Shown here: positions 48,303-57,059 of the stretch, one piece after another
Layout: every line of letters starts with the position of its first letter
Numbering within the stretch: position 1 is the stretch's first letter
Origin: Mycobacterium rhizamassiliense
Lineage (GTDB): Bacteria > Actinomycetota > Actinomycetes > Mycobacteriales > Mycobacteriaceae
Assembly: GCF_900157375.1 (NCBI RefSeq)
Contig: NZ_LT721901.1
Span: 5,041,685-5,105,684 of the forward strand
Reading direction: 5' to 3'
Length of the DNA: 64,000 nt
Program-made: the position numbers and the translations under genes
Notes under the pieces: generated by a model
The model's input: only the letters and a program-made list of their open reading frames with translations
Database searches by the model: none
What the model was told of the DNA's origin: nothing

Positions 48303-49564
48303 CGCTTATTCCGGTCGTCCATCAAGCCGAACCACTTGGCCGCCGTCTCGACATCCTTGTCCCCGCGGCCCGACAAATTCACCACGATGATCGCGCCGCG
48401 GCCCAGCTCCTTGCCCAGCTTGAGGGCACCGGCGACGGCGTGCGCGGATTCGATTGCCGGAATGATGCCTTCGGTGCGGCACAGCAGGCCGAAGGCTTCC
48501 ATCGCTTCGGCGTCGGTGATCGGCTGATACTCCGCGCGACCCGTTTCCCTGAGCCAGGCGTGTTCGGGACCGACCCCGGGATAGTCCAGACCCGCCGAGA
48601 TCGAATGCGACTCGATGGTCTGCCCATCCTCGTCCTGCAACAGGTAGGAGAACGACCCCTGGAACGCGCCGGGCGATCCACCGGTGAATGTGGCTGCGTG
48701 CCTTCCGGTTTCGACGCCGTCGCCGGCGGCCTCATAGCCGACCAGCCGCACGCCGGGGTCGTCGATGAAGGGATGGAAGATTCCGATGGCGTTGGAACCC
48801 CCGCCGACGCAGGCGACGACGGCGTCGGGCAGCCGGCCGGCCTGCGCCTGGACCTGCACGCGCGCTTCCAGGCCGACGATCCGCTGAAAATCGCGGACCA
48901 TGGTCGGGAAGGGATGCGGCCCGGCGGCGGTGCCGAAGCAGTAGTAAGTGTTGTCGGCGTTGGTAACCCAGTCCCGGAACGCATCGTTGATGGCGTCCTT
49001 GAGCGTTTGCGAGCCGGTCTCCACCGAGACGACCTCGGCCCCCAGCAACCGCATTCGCGCCACGTTGAGCGCTTGACGCGCGGTGTCGACGGCGCCCATG
49101 TAGATCACGCACTCCAGGCCGAACAGCGCGCACGCGGTCGCGGTGGCCACGCCGTGCTGCCCGGCCCCCGTCTCGGCGATGACCCGGGTCTTGCCCATCC
49201 GCTTGGCGAGCAAAGCCTGACCGAGCACGTTGTTGATCTTGTGAGAACCGGTGTGGTTCAGGTCTTCTCGTTTGAGGAAGATGCGCACCGAGCCGGCATG
49301 CTCGCCGAGGCGCTCCGCCTCGTACAGCGGCGAGGGCCGGCCAGCGTAATTGGCCTGCAGCTCGTCGAGGGTGTCCAGGAAGTCCGGGTTGACGCGTTCC
49401 TTCTCGTAGGCGGCCGTGACCTCTTCGATCACCGCCATCAACGCCTCGGCGACGTAGCGACCGCCGTACACGCCGAAATGGCCGCCCGGATCCGGGTCGT
49501 GCCGGGTGGGTTCGGAGATAGCCGCGCTCGAAAGCGGAAGCTCGGGGCGGGTTAGATCTACCAT
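48299..49564 (-). CDS. trpB: Tryptophan synthase beta subunit
   Basis: A 421-aa PLP enzyme joining indole and serine to tryptophan. The PLP-binding lysine is Lys109 in NHTGSHKINN, and the phosphate-binding GGGSNAIG loop is present. It forms an alpha2-beta2 complex with TrpA, whose gene overlaps it by 4 bp. The length is typical. Confidence 0.97.
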   Translation of the reverse strand: MVDLTRPELPLSSAAISEPTRHDPDPGGHFGVYGGRYVAEALMAVIEEVTAAYEKERVNPDFLDTLDELQANYAGRPSPLYEAERLGEHAGSVRIFLKREDLNHTGSHKINNVLGQALLAKRMGKTRVIAETGAGQHGVATATACALFGLECVIYMGAVDTARQALNVARMRLLGAEVVSVETGSQTLKDAINDAFRDWVTNADNTYYCFGTAAGPHPFPTMVRDFQRIVGLEARVQVQAQAGRLPDAVVACVGGGSNAIGIFHPFIDDPGVRLVGYEAAGDGVETGRHAATFTGGSPGAFQGSFSYLLQDEDGQTIESHSISAGLDYPGVGPEHAWLRETGRAEYQPITDAEAMEAFGLLCRTEGIIPAIESAHAVAGALKLGKELGRGAIIVVNLSGRGDKDVETAAKWFGLMDDRNKR

Positions 49565-49617
49565 TTCATCGGGTTCGACGTTTCAGCGCCCGGGCACGGC
49601 AGCGGCTCTGCCAAGCT

Positions 49618-50436
49618 TCAGCGCGACGGTTTCGGACAGGATGGGTGGGTGCCGGCGGTGACCAGATCGGCGACCGCGGCACGGGGATCATTGCTTTTGA
49701 CCAGGCCCTCACCGACCAGGACGGCGTCAGCTCCCGCGCCGGCGTACGCCAACAGGTCTCCGGTGTGGCGCACACCGGACTCGGCGACCCTGATCACGTT
49801 GCTGGGCAGGCCCGGAGCGATTCGCGCGAAGCAATCGCGGTCCACGTCCAGCGTCGTGAGATCGCGGGCGTTGACCCCGATCACGTTGGCCCCGGCCTTC
49901 AGTGCGCGGTCGGCCTCTTGTTCGGTGTGCACCTCGACAAGGGCGGTCATGCCAAGGGATTCGGTGCGGTCCAGCATCGACACCAGCGCGGACTGCTCCA
50001 ACGCGGCGACGATCAGCAGCAACATGTCGGCGCCGTGGGCGCGCGCCTCGTGGATCTGATACGGCTGGACCACAAAGTCTTTGCGCAGCACCGGAATCGA
50101 CACCGCGGCGCGCACCGCGTCGAGGTCGTCGAGCGAACCGTGAAAGCGGCGTTCCTCGGTCAAGACGCTGATCACCCGCGCGCCACCGTCTTCGTAGGCG
50201 CGCGCGAGTTTCGCCGGATCGTCAATGGTCGCCAACGAACCCGCCGATGGGCTGGCGCGCTTGACCTCAGCGATAACCCCGATGCCGGGCTCGCGCAAAG
50301 CTGCCATCACATCCAGCGGCGGAGGCGCTGCGGCGGCGGCAGCTTTCATCTCGGACAGGCTTATCTGCGCTTCACGCGCGGCAACGTCGGCCCGGACTCC
50401 CTCGAGGATGGAGTCAAGCACGCTTGCCGGACTCAT
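49618..50436 (-). CDS. trpC: Indole-3-glycerol phosphate synthase
   Basis: A 272-aa TIM barrel. It carries the conserved GIGVIAEVKRASPSAG segment with the catalytic Lys, LRKDFVV, and GVNARDLTT with phosphate-binding residues in the last strands. It catalyses ring closure in tryptophan synthesis. It lies between the TrpE-associated membrane gene and trpB. No trpD or trpF is present in this cluster, as in M. tuberculosis. Confidence 0.96.
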   Translation of the reverse strand: MSPASVLDSILEGVRADVAAREAQISLSEMKAAAAAAPPPLDVMAALREPGIGVIAEVKRASPSAGSLATIDDPAKLARAYEDGGARVISVLTEERRFHGSLDDLDAVRAAVSIPVLRKDFVVQPYQIHEARAHGADMLLLIVAALEQSALVSMLDRTESLGMTALVEVHTEQEADRALKAGANVIGVNARDLTTLDVDRDCFARIAPGLPSNVIRVAESGVRHTGDLLAYAGAGADAVLVGEGLVKSNDPRAAVADLVTAGTHPSCPKPSR

Positions 50437-50538
50437 GCCTGTCGTTTCCCTTCCCAGAGTTACCGTCTGTCACCTAACCGGTCCCCAACCTGTTTCGGCG
50501 ACGTGAATGAAGGGTAGCGACCGTCGGCTCGCGACCCG

Positions 50539-51207
50539 TCACCGACCCTCGGTGTCAGACTCGCGGGGCGTATCGGTCGGGTCGCGTCCCCCGTCAAGCG
50601 CGTCCCAGATCATGCGTTCCGACATCTCTGGTTTCCCCGGCTCCTCCAGCATCGCCCCCGCGGGGTCTTCGCGTCTCGCAATTGAGCGACGTGTCGCGGG
50701 TGCGACGTATTTTGCTCGCCCCGCAGGGTCGGACGCCAGAATCGAAGCCGACCGCAGCAGTAGGACCGCGGCGATCAATGTGCACACCGCGGCCAGTACG
50801 GCGATCGCCGCGCCCCAGTACCGCCGTTCGCTTCCCACCAGCGTCAGCAGGGAGATATGCGCGAGATCGGCGCCGCGCAGAGCCACGTCGGGCAAGGCCC
50901 ACAGGCTGATGCCCAGGTACGCGACGGCGAGGCTGGCCAACGCCAGCAGCCCGGCCAGTGCCCGCAGCGGCCAGCCACGCACCGCCAGCGCCGCGACGGC
51001 CATCGCCAGGTCGAGCAGCGCCAACGGCAGCAGCGCCGTCGACCACGACGAGCCGGCCAAGACGATTTCCTTCGGCGGTCCCAGCCCGTCGAAGGACCGG
51101 ATGACGACCCACGGCAGCCGCGACGCCGCATACAGCCCGACCGCCGCGACCACCAGTAGTAACTGCGCTATCCCGATGGCCAGCCGGCCGCGCCGGACAT
51201 CAACCAT
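50539..51207 (-). CDS. Trp-operon-associated membrane protein (Rv1610-like)
   Basis: A 222-aa protein with about four transmembrane helices (roughly 8-25, 55-75, 80-100, 130-150) and a hydrophilic C-terminal tail. It is the actinobacterial membrane protein family regularly found between trpE and trpC (TIGR02234, from memory). It overlaps the end of trpE by 8 bp and is therefore co-expressed with the pathway. A role in tryptophan or aromatic precursor transport has been guessed for the family, but nothing in the sequence proves it. Confidence 0.85.
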   Translation of the reverse strand: MVDVRRGRLAIGIAQLLLVVAAVGLYAASRLPWVVIRSFDGLGPPKEIVLAGSSWSTALLPLALLDLAMAVAALAVRGWPLRALAGLLALASLAVAYLGISLWALPDVALRGADLAHISLLTLVGSERRYWGAAIAVLAAVCTLIAAVLLLRSASILASDPAGRAKYVAPATRRSIARREDPAGAMLEEPGKPEMSERMIWDALDGGRDPTDTPRESDTEGR

Positions 51208-52738
51208 CCCGGCTCGCGTCCGGCGCGGTCAGCGTCTCGGCCGCCGCGATCGCGTTCAGCACCGCGCGCGCCTTGTTGCTGGCCTCGGTGTATTCGTACG
51301 GCCCGTTGGAGTCGGCCACCACGCCGCCGCCGGCCTGCACATACGCGGTGCCGTCGCGCATCAGCGCGGTGCGAATGGCGATCGCGAAGTCGGCGTTCCC
51401 GGCGAAGTCGAGGTAACCGACGACGCCGCCGTACAGACCGCGGCGCGTCTTCTCCACCTCTTCGATCAGCTCCATGGCCCGCACCTTGGGCGCACCGGAC
51501 AGCGTGCCGGCCGGGAAGCAGGCCGTCACCGCATCCAGCGCGGTGCGGCCCTCGCCGAGCATGCCCGTCACCGTCGACACCAGGTGCATCACGTGGCTGT
51601 AGCGCTCGATGTGGCTGTAGTCCTCGACGCGCACGGTGCCCGGCGTGCAGACCCGGCCCAGGTCGTTGCGTCCAAGGTCGACCAGCATCAGGTGCTCGGC
51701 GCGTTCCTTCTCGTCTTCCATCAGCTCCTTTTCCAGCAGCTGATCTTCTTCCTCGTTCTGCCCACGCCACCGCGTCCCGGCGATCGGGTGCGTCGTCGCC
51801 CGGCCGTCGACGACCGTGACCAGCGCCTCGGGGCTGGAGCCCACGATCGAAAAGTCCGTTGCGCCAGCACTATTCGGCACATGCATCAGGTACATGTACG
51901 GGCTGGGGTTGGTCACCCGCAGCATGCGGTACACGTCGATCGGGTCGACGTCGGTGTCCATCTCGAAACGCTGCGACGGCACCACCTGAAAAGCCTCGCC
52001 GGCGGCGATCTGCTCGACGAGGAAGTCGACGATCTTGCCGTACTCCTCGACCGTGCGCTGCGCGCGGTGCCGCGGCTCGGGCCTGCCGAAAGTGGCCACC
52101 GTCGACGGCAGCGGTTGACTCAGCGCCGCGGTCATCACGTCCAGGCGCGCCACCGCGTCGTCGTAGGCCTCGTCCACCCGCTCGTCGGTGCCGTTCCAGT
52201 TCACGGCGTTGGCGATCAGCGTGATGGTGCCCTCGTGGTGGTCGACGGCCGCCATGTCGGTGGCCAGCAGCAGCACCATGTCCGGCAGCTGCAGGTCGTC
52301 GACCGCCAATTGCGGCAGCCGTTCCAGGCGCCGCACCAGGTCGTAGGCGAAGAAACCGACCAGGCCGCCGGACAGCGGCGGCAGGCCCGACATCTTCGCG
52401 GTGGCAAGCAACTCGAGGGTGGCGCGCAGCGCGTCCAGCGGGTCGCCGCCGGTGGGCGCGTCCTGCGGCACCGCACCCAGCCATACCGCCTCGCCGTCGC
52501 GCACAGTCAACGCCGACGGCGACCCGGCCCCGATGAACGACCACCGCGACCAGGAGCGCCCGTTCTCCGCCGATTCCAGCAGGAATGTGCCTGGCCGATT
52601 GGCCGCGAGCTTGCGGTACGCCGACAGCGGCGTCTCGCTGTCCGCCAGGACCTTACGGGTCACCGGAACGAAGCGATGCTCGGCCGCGAGCAGGCGGAAT
52701 TCCTCTCGTGAGGTGGTGGCGGCGAGGTGGGCATGCAC
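51200..52738 (-). CDS. trpE: Anthranilate synthase component I
   Basis: A 512-aa chorismate-using enzyme, first in tryptophan synthesis. It has the feedback-site LLESA segment near the N-terminus, and the C-terminal catalytic domain with GSSPEAL, HPIAGTRWRG, LVDLGRNDLGR, FPAGTLSGAPKVRAME and VQAGGGVVADS. GTG 52738 is chosen because HAHLAATTSREEFRLLAAEH then aligns with M. tuberculosis TrpE and an AGGA sequence lies 8-11 nt upstream. The frame stays open 157 codons further, but that stretch is antisense to bcpB. No leader peptide with Trp codons fits in the 51-bp gap. Confidence 0.96.
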   Translation of the reverse strand: MHAHLAATTSREEFRLLAAEHRFVPVTRKVLADSETPLSAYRKLAANRPGTFLLESAENGRSWSRWSFIGAGSPSALTVRDGEAVWLGAVPQDAPTGGDPLDALRATLELLATAKMSGLPPLSGGLVGFFAYDLVRRLERLPQLAVDDLQLPDMVLLLATDMAAVDHHEGTITLIANAVNWNGTDERVDEAYDDAVARLDVMTAALSQPLPSTVATFGRPEPRHRAQRTVEEYGKIVDFLVEQIAAGEAFQVVPSQRFEMDTDVDPIDVYRMLRVTNPSPYMYLMHVPNSAGATDFSIVGSSPEALVTVVDGRATTHPIAGTRWRGQNEEEDQLLEKELMEDEKERAEHLMLVDLGRNDLGRVCTPGTVRVEDYSHIERYSHVMHLVSTVTGMLGEGRTALDAVTACFPAGTLSGAPKVRAMELIEEVEKTRRGLYGGVVGYLDFAGNADFAIAIRTALMRDGTAYVQAGGGVVADSNGPYEYTEASNKARAVLNAIAAAETLTAPDASRDG

Positions 52739-52776
52739 CAAACCATCCTCGCAGATCGGGTTGCTGCGCCCCGGCG

Positions 52777-52782
52777 TAGCCT
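52777..52782 (+). promoter_or_regulatory. -10 hexamer, leaderless start of bcpB
   Basis: TAGCCT, 7 nt, then ATG at 52790. Confidence 0.5.
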
Positions 52783-52789
52783 GACGCCC

Positions 52790-53254
52790 ATGAAAACTGG
52801 AGACACCGTCGCCGACTTCGAACTTCCCGATCAGACCGGAACACCGCGCAAGCTCACCGAACTGCTGTCCGCCGGGCCTGTGGTCCTGTTTTTCTACCCG
52901 GCCGCGATGACACCCGGCTGCACCAAGGAAGCGTGTCATTTCCGCGACCTGGCCGCCGAATTCGCCGCGGTCGGGGCCAACCGGGTCGGTATCAGCGCCG
53001 ACGCCGTGCAGAAGCAGGCCAAGTTCGCCGACAAGGAGAACTTCGACTACCCGCTGCTGTCGGACACCGAGGGCACGGTCGCAACGCAGTTCGGCGTCAA
53101 GCGCGGCCTGCTGGGCAAGCTGATGCCGGTCAAGCGCACGACCTTTGTCATCGACACCGATCGCCGGGTGCTCGACGTGATCGCCAGCGAATTCAGCATG
53201 GACACCCACGCCGACAAGGCGCTGACGACGTTGCGGGCCCGTTCGACGGCGTAA
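52790..53254 (+). CDS. bcpB: Peroxiredoxin of the BCP/PrxQ group
   Basis: A 154-aa thioredoxin-fold peroxidase reducing hydroperoxides. The peroxidatic cysteine is in PGCTKEACHF (about residue 44), with a second cysteine five residues later as in PrxQ types that form an intramolecular disulfide. Length equals M. tuberculosis BcpB (Rv1608c). It is divergent from trpE with only 51 bp between the start codons. Confidence 0.93.
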   Translation: MKTGDTVADFELPDQTGTPRKLTELLSAGPVVLFFYPAAMTPGCTKEACHFRDLAAEFAAVGANRVGISADAVQKQAKFADKENFDYPLLSDTEGTVATQFGVKRGLLGKLMPVKRTTFVIDTDRRVLDVIASEFSMDTHADKALTTLRARSTA

Positions 53255-53273
53255 TCCGTTGTACCGCTTTCTA

Positions 53274-54365
53274 TTACGGGATGATTGCCAGGAACACGAA
53301 GGCGGCCAGCAGTACCAGATGCACCTCGCCCTGTAGCCGGGTCGCCCGGCCGGGTATCACCGTCAGCATGCTGATCACCACGGTCAACGCGAACAGCACC
53401 AGCTGCGTGGACCCCAGGCCGAGTATCAGCGGTCCCTTGATCCAGATCGACGCCAGCGCGATGCCGGGAATGGTGAGCCCGATGCTGGCCATCGCCGAGC
53501 CGTAGGCCAGGTTCAGGCTCGTCTGGATGCGGCCCTGACGCGCCGCTCGCGCCGCCGCCAGGGTCTCCGGCAGCAACACCAGGGCCGCAATCACCACACC
53601 GACGAACGAGTGCGGGAAGCCCGCCATCGACACCAGTTTCTCGACGCCCGGCGACTCCTGTTCGGCCAGACCGACGACGGCCACCAGCGCGACCAGCAGC
53701 AGCCCCAGGCTGCGCAGCGCCGCGGGTTTGCTCGGCGGGTCGGCGTGGCTTTCTTCGTCGAAGTCGCGCTGCTGACCTTTCTGCGCGATCGGCAGAAAGA
53801 AGTCGCGATGCCGCACCGTTTGCGTGAAGACGAACAGCAGATAGACCAGCAACGAGGCGGCCGCGGCGAATTCGAGCTGGCCGGGCGAGAATTCCTGGCC
53901 CCCACGGGTGGTGGTGAAGGCGGGCAGCACCAGGCTGAGGGTCGCAAGCGTGGTGAGCGTGGCCAGCGCGGCGCCGGTGCCCTCGGGATTGAACAGCGTC
54001 ACGCCGTATCGATGCGATCCGAGCAGCAACGACAGCCCGGCGATGCCGTTCGTGGTGATCATCAAGGCCGCGAACGCGGTGTCGCGGGCCAGCGTCGCCG
54101 CCTCGTTGCCGCCGGACGCCATCAGCGCGATGATCAGAGCCAGCTCGATGACGGTCACCGCGGTGGCCAGCACCAGCGACCCATACGGCTCCCCGACCCG
54201 GTGGGCGACCACCTCGGCGTGATGCACGGCGGCCAGCACCGCGCCGATCAGAAAGACCGCCTCGACGGAGGCGAGCACCGGTCCGGGCACCGTGCCCCAT
54301 GTCACCGCCAGCGTGACGAGGGCGACCAGGGGCACCACCACGTTCCAGGACAGCCGTTCGCGCAT
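53274..54365 (-). CDS. chaA: Calcium/proton (sodium/proton) antiporter
   Basis: A 363-aa membrane protein of the CaCA superfamily with ten to eleven helices in two inverted halves. Each half has an acidic helix: EVVAHRVGEPYGSLVLA followed by VTVIELAL in the first, and VLLPETLAAARAA in the second. These glutamates carry the cation. It exports Ca or Na in exchange for protons at the plasma membrane and probably supports alkaline pH homeostasis. Position equals M. tuberculosis Rv1607. Confidence 0.92.
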   Translation of the reverse strand: MRERLSWNVVVPLVALVTLAVTWGTVPGPVLASVEAVFLIGAVLAAVHHAEVVAHRVGEPYGSLVLATAVTVIELALIIALMASGGNEAATLARDTAFAALMITTNGIAGLSLLLGSHRYGVTLFNPEGTGAALATLTTLATLSLVLPAFTTTRGGQEFSPGQLEFAAAASLLVYLLFVFTQTVRHRDFFLPIAQKGQQRDFDEESHADPPSKPAALRSLGLLLVALVAVVGLAEQESPGVEKLVSMAGFPHSFVGVVIAALVLLPETLAAARAARQGRIQTSLNLAYGSAMASIGLTIPGIALASIWIKGPLILGLGSTQLVLFALTVVISMLTVIPGRATRLQGEVHLVLLAAFVFLAIIP

Positions 54366-54417
54366 CGCCCGCCATTCTCGTCGAAGTTATGAGCCAGTGC
54401 CGCGACCATCGCCTCAG

Positions 54418-54423
54418 TAGCAT
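54418..54423 (+). promoter_or_regulatory. -10 hexamer, leaderless start of the kinase-TPM gene
   Basis: TAGCAT, 6 nt, then ATG at 54430. Confidence 0.5.
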
Positions 54424-54429
54424 GCTCAC

Positions 54430-55932
54430 ATGCCGCAAAGCGATGGGCTACCCGAAGGCGCGAGGTTCGCCGGATACACGATCGTTCGGCGGCTCGGGGC
54501 CGGCGGTATGGGCGAGGTGTACCTGGCGCAGCATCCTCGGCTACCCCGCCGCGACGCGCTCAAGATCCTGCCTAGCGAGCTGACCGACAACCTCGAATTC
54601 CGCCAACGCTTCAATCGGGAAGCCGACCTGGCCGCGAGCCTGTACAACGAGCATATCGTCGGCGTCCACGATCGCGGCGAATACGAAGGCCAGCTGTGGA
54701 TCTCGATGGACTACGTGGAGGGAACCGACGCCGCGAGGCTGCTGCGCGACCAATTTCCTTCGGGGATGCCCAAATCCGACGTCGTCGAGATCATCGGGGC
54801 GATCGCCGACGCGCTCGACTACGCCCACTCGCGCGGACTGCTGCACCGCGACGTCAAACCCGCCAACATCCTGCTGGGTGAGGCCAATCCCCGGCGCCGC
54901 ATCCTGCTGGCCGACTTCGGCATCGCCCGCGAACTGGGTGAGGTCAGCGGCCTGACCGCGACGAACATGTTGATGGGCACCACCGCCTACTGCGCGCCCG
55001 AACAGCTGCGAGGCCTGGATCTCGACGCGCGCGCGGACCAATACGCGCTCGGGTGCACGGCTTTCAACCTGCTGACCGGTTACGCGCCGTTTCACGGTTC
55101 CAACCCGGCGGTGATCATCACCCAGCATCTGTCCGAGCCGCCGCCGTCGATCACTGAACGCAGGCCCGAGCTGGCCGAACTCGACGGCCCCCTCGCCAGG
55201 GCGCTGGCCAAGAACCCCAACGACCGCTATCGCACCTGTACGGATTTCGCTGCCGCCCTGGGCAATCAGCTGGGCACCACCGCCGCGCGGGTGACCGAGC
55301 CCACCGAGGTCATCGTCGGGCCGACGGAGGTCATCGCGCCGCCGCAGTCCGCACCGCACGCGGCACCCAAGGCCGGCGGCACCCGACGGACCGCGATAGC
55401 GGTCGGGGCGATCGTCGCCGTCGCGCTGCTCGGCCTCGGCGTGCTCGTCGGTGTCCGTGTGCTGCACAAGAATTCGAGCCAGCCGGGTGGCAGCGCCGCG
55501 CCGCCCGCCGCGCAAACCACCGGACAGCCGCCGACGACGCCCGGATCGCCGATCAAACTGTCCGGTCAGCTCACCGACGCCGCGGGCGTGCTGGGCCCCC
55601 GCGAGTCCGAGGCGGTCACCCGGACGCTCGACAAGCTCCACAACCAGCAGGGCACCCGGCTCTGGGTGGTCTACGTCAAGGACTTCGGCGGCCTCAAGCC
55701 ATTTCGCTGGGCCGAGGACACCATGCGCGCCAACAAGTTCACCGACACCGACGCCATCCTGGCCATCGCGACCGACGAACCGGCGTACTCGTTCCGGGTG
55801 CCGGCCGCGGTCACCAACGGAAGGGCCATCGACGTCGAGCTGATTCGCCGCGACCGCATCGGGCCTGCCGTCTTCCGCCGCGAATGGACCCGCGCCGCGC
55901 TCGGCGCGGCCAACGGCTCGGAGACGGGTTAG
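54430..55932 (+). CDS. Ser/Thr protein kinase fused to extracytoplasmic TPM domain
   Basis: A 500-aa PknF-type kinase. Catalytic domain residues 14-280: glycine loop GAGGMGEVY, Lys45, HRD with Asp141, DFG with Asp162, APEQ. The juxtamembrane segment (about 285-320) repeats PTEVI twice (Thr292 and Thr299). One transmembrane helix (321-344) and a Pro/Gly linker lead to residues 376-495, which have the TPM (DUF477) pattern: LTDAAGVLGPRESEAV, TRLWVVYVKDF, DAILAIATDEPAYSFRVP. TPM domains are small alpha/beta modules seen in phosphatase-like and photosystem-assembly proteins. It is convergent with hisI, overlapping by 4 bp. I know of no kinase at this place in M. tuberculosis. Confidence 0.85.
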   Translation: MPQSDGLPEGARFAGYTIVRRLGAGGMGEVYLAQHPRLPRRDALKILPSELTDNLEFRQRFNREADLAASLYNEHIVGVHDRGEYEGQLWISMDYVEGTDAARLLRDQFPSGMPKSDVVEIIGAIADALDYAHSRGLLHRDVKPANILLGEANPRRRILLADFGIARELGEVSGLTATNMLMGTTAYCAPEQLRGLDLDARADQYALGCTAFNLLTGYAPFHGSNPAVIITQHLSEPPPSITERRPELAELDGPLARALAKNPNDRYRTCTDFAAALGNQLGTTAARVTEPTEVIVGPTEVIAPPQSAPHAAPKAGGTRRTAIAVGAIVAVALLGLGVLVGVRVLHKNSSQPGGSAAPPAAQTTGQPPTTPGSPIKLSGQLTDAAGVLGPRESEAVTRTLDKLHNQQGTRLWVVYVKDFGGLKPFRWAEDTMRANKFTDTDAILAIATDEPAYSFRVPAAVTNGRAIDVELIRRDRIGPAVFRREWTRAALGAANGSETG

Positions 55933-56276
55933 GCGTCCGGTTCCAGCAGCACGTCGGCGTCGAAGCAGCTGTGGTCGCCGGTGTGGCAGGCGCCGCCGAC
56001 CTGGTCGACGGTCAACAACACGGCGTCGCCGTCGCAGTCCAGGCGCACCGAGTGCACGCGCTGGGTGTGGCCCGACGTCGAGCCCTTGACCCACTGCTCG
56101 CTGCGCGACCGCGAATAGTAGGTGGCCTCACGGGTTTCCAGCGTGCGGGCCAGCGCATCGTCGTCCATCCAGGCGACCATCAACACGTCGCCGCTGCCGC
56201 GTTCTTGCACGATGGCGGTGAACAGCCCTTCGGCGTTGCGCTTCAGGCGGGCCGCGATTTCGGGGTCGAGCGTCAT
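55929..56276 (-). CDS. hisI: Phosphoribosyl-AMP cyclohydrolase
   Basis: A 115-aa enzyme opening the adenine ring of phosphoribosyl-AMP, third step of histidine synthesis. It shows the zinc-binding cysteines and acids of HisI: WMDDDALARTLE, YYSRSR, DCDGDAVLL, and GGACHTGDHSCF. It lacks the HisE half, as in other mycobacteria where hisE is separate. It overlaps hisF by 4 bp. Confidence 0.95.
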   Translation of the reverse strand: MTLDPEIAARLKRNAEGLFTAIVQERGSGDVLMVAWMDDDALARTLETREATYYSRSRSEQWVKGSTSGHTQRVHSVRLDCDGDAVLLTVDQVGGACHTGDHSCFDADVLLEPDA

Positions 56277-57058
56277 CGCACGGTGATCCCTTCTGCGCTC
56301 ATGGCCGCCTTCACCTCGGCAATCGTCAGCTCACCGAAGTGAAAGACGCTGGCCGCCAACACCGCATCGGCGCCGGCGTCGACTGCGGGCGCGAAGTGTT
56401 CGGCCGCACCCGCCCCGCCGCTGGCGATCACCGGCACGGTGACCGCGGCGCGCACCGCCCGCAACATGGCCAGATCGAATCCGGCCTTGGTGCCGTCGGC
56501 ATCCATCGAGTTCAGCAGGATCTCCCCCACGCCGAGTTCGGCGCCGCGGGCCGCCCACTCGACCGCGTCGATGCCGGTGCCGCGGCGGCCGCCGTGGGTG
56601 GTGACCTCCCAGCCCGACGTCGTCGGCGCCGACCCCTCGGGCACCGTGCGGGCATCGACCGACAACACGATGCACTGGGAGCCGAATTGCCTTGACAGCT
56701 CGGCCAACAGGTCCGGGCGCGCGATGGCCGCCGTATTCACCGAGACCTTGTCGGCCCCCGCCCGCAGCAGGACGTCGACGTCGGCCACCGTGCGCACCCC
56801 GCCGCCCACCGTGAGCGGGATGAACACCTGCTCGGCGGTGCGGCGCACCACCTCGAGCATGGTGGTCCGGCCCGATGACGAGGCGGTGACGTCGAGAAAG
56901 GTCAGCTCGTCGGCGCCCTCGGCGTCGTACGCCGCCGCCAGCTCCACCGGGTCGCCTGCGTCGCGCAGGTTCTGGAAGTTGATCCCCTTGACCACCCGGC
57001 CGTCGTCGACGTCCAGGCACGGAATCACCCGCACGGCAAGGTCGGTGCCCGCATACAT
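56273..57058 (-). CDS. hisF: Imidazole glycerol phosphate synthase cyclase subunit
   Basis: A 261-aa TIM barrel with the catalytic aspartates in RVIPCLDVDDGRVVKG and in LLNSMDADGTKAG. It pairs with HisH (58603-59223) to make imidazole glycerol phosphate and AICAR. The phosphate-binding GGG and SGGAG loops are conserved. It follows impA by 1 bp and overlaps hisI by 4 bp. Confidence 0.96.
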   Translation of the reverse strand: MYAGTDLAVRVIPCLDVDDGRVVKGINFQNLRDAGDPVELAAAYDAEGADELTFLDVTASSSGRTTMLEVVRRTAEQVFIPLTVGGGVRTVADVDVLLRAGADKVSVNTAAIARPDLLAELSRQFGSQCIVLSVDARTVPEGSAPTTSGWEVTTHGGRRGTGIDAVEWAARGAELGVGEILLNSMDADGTKAGFDLAMLRAVRAAVTVPVIASGGAGAAEHFAPAVDAGADAVLAASVFHFGELTIAEVKAAMSAEGITVR

Positions 57059-57059
57059 G

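Noticed and set aside
52739..52789. Trp attenuator or leader peptide before trpE
   Set aside because: Only 51 bp separates the divergent trpE and bcpB starts, and no run of Trp codons or alternative hairpins is seen.
52739..53209. In-frame upstream extension of trpE
   Set aside because: The extra 157 codons are antisense to bcpB; TrpE homology begins at GTG 52738.
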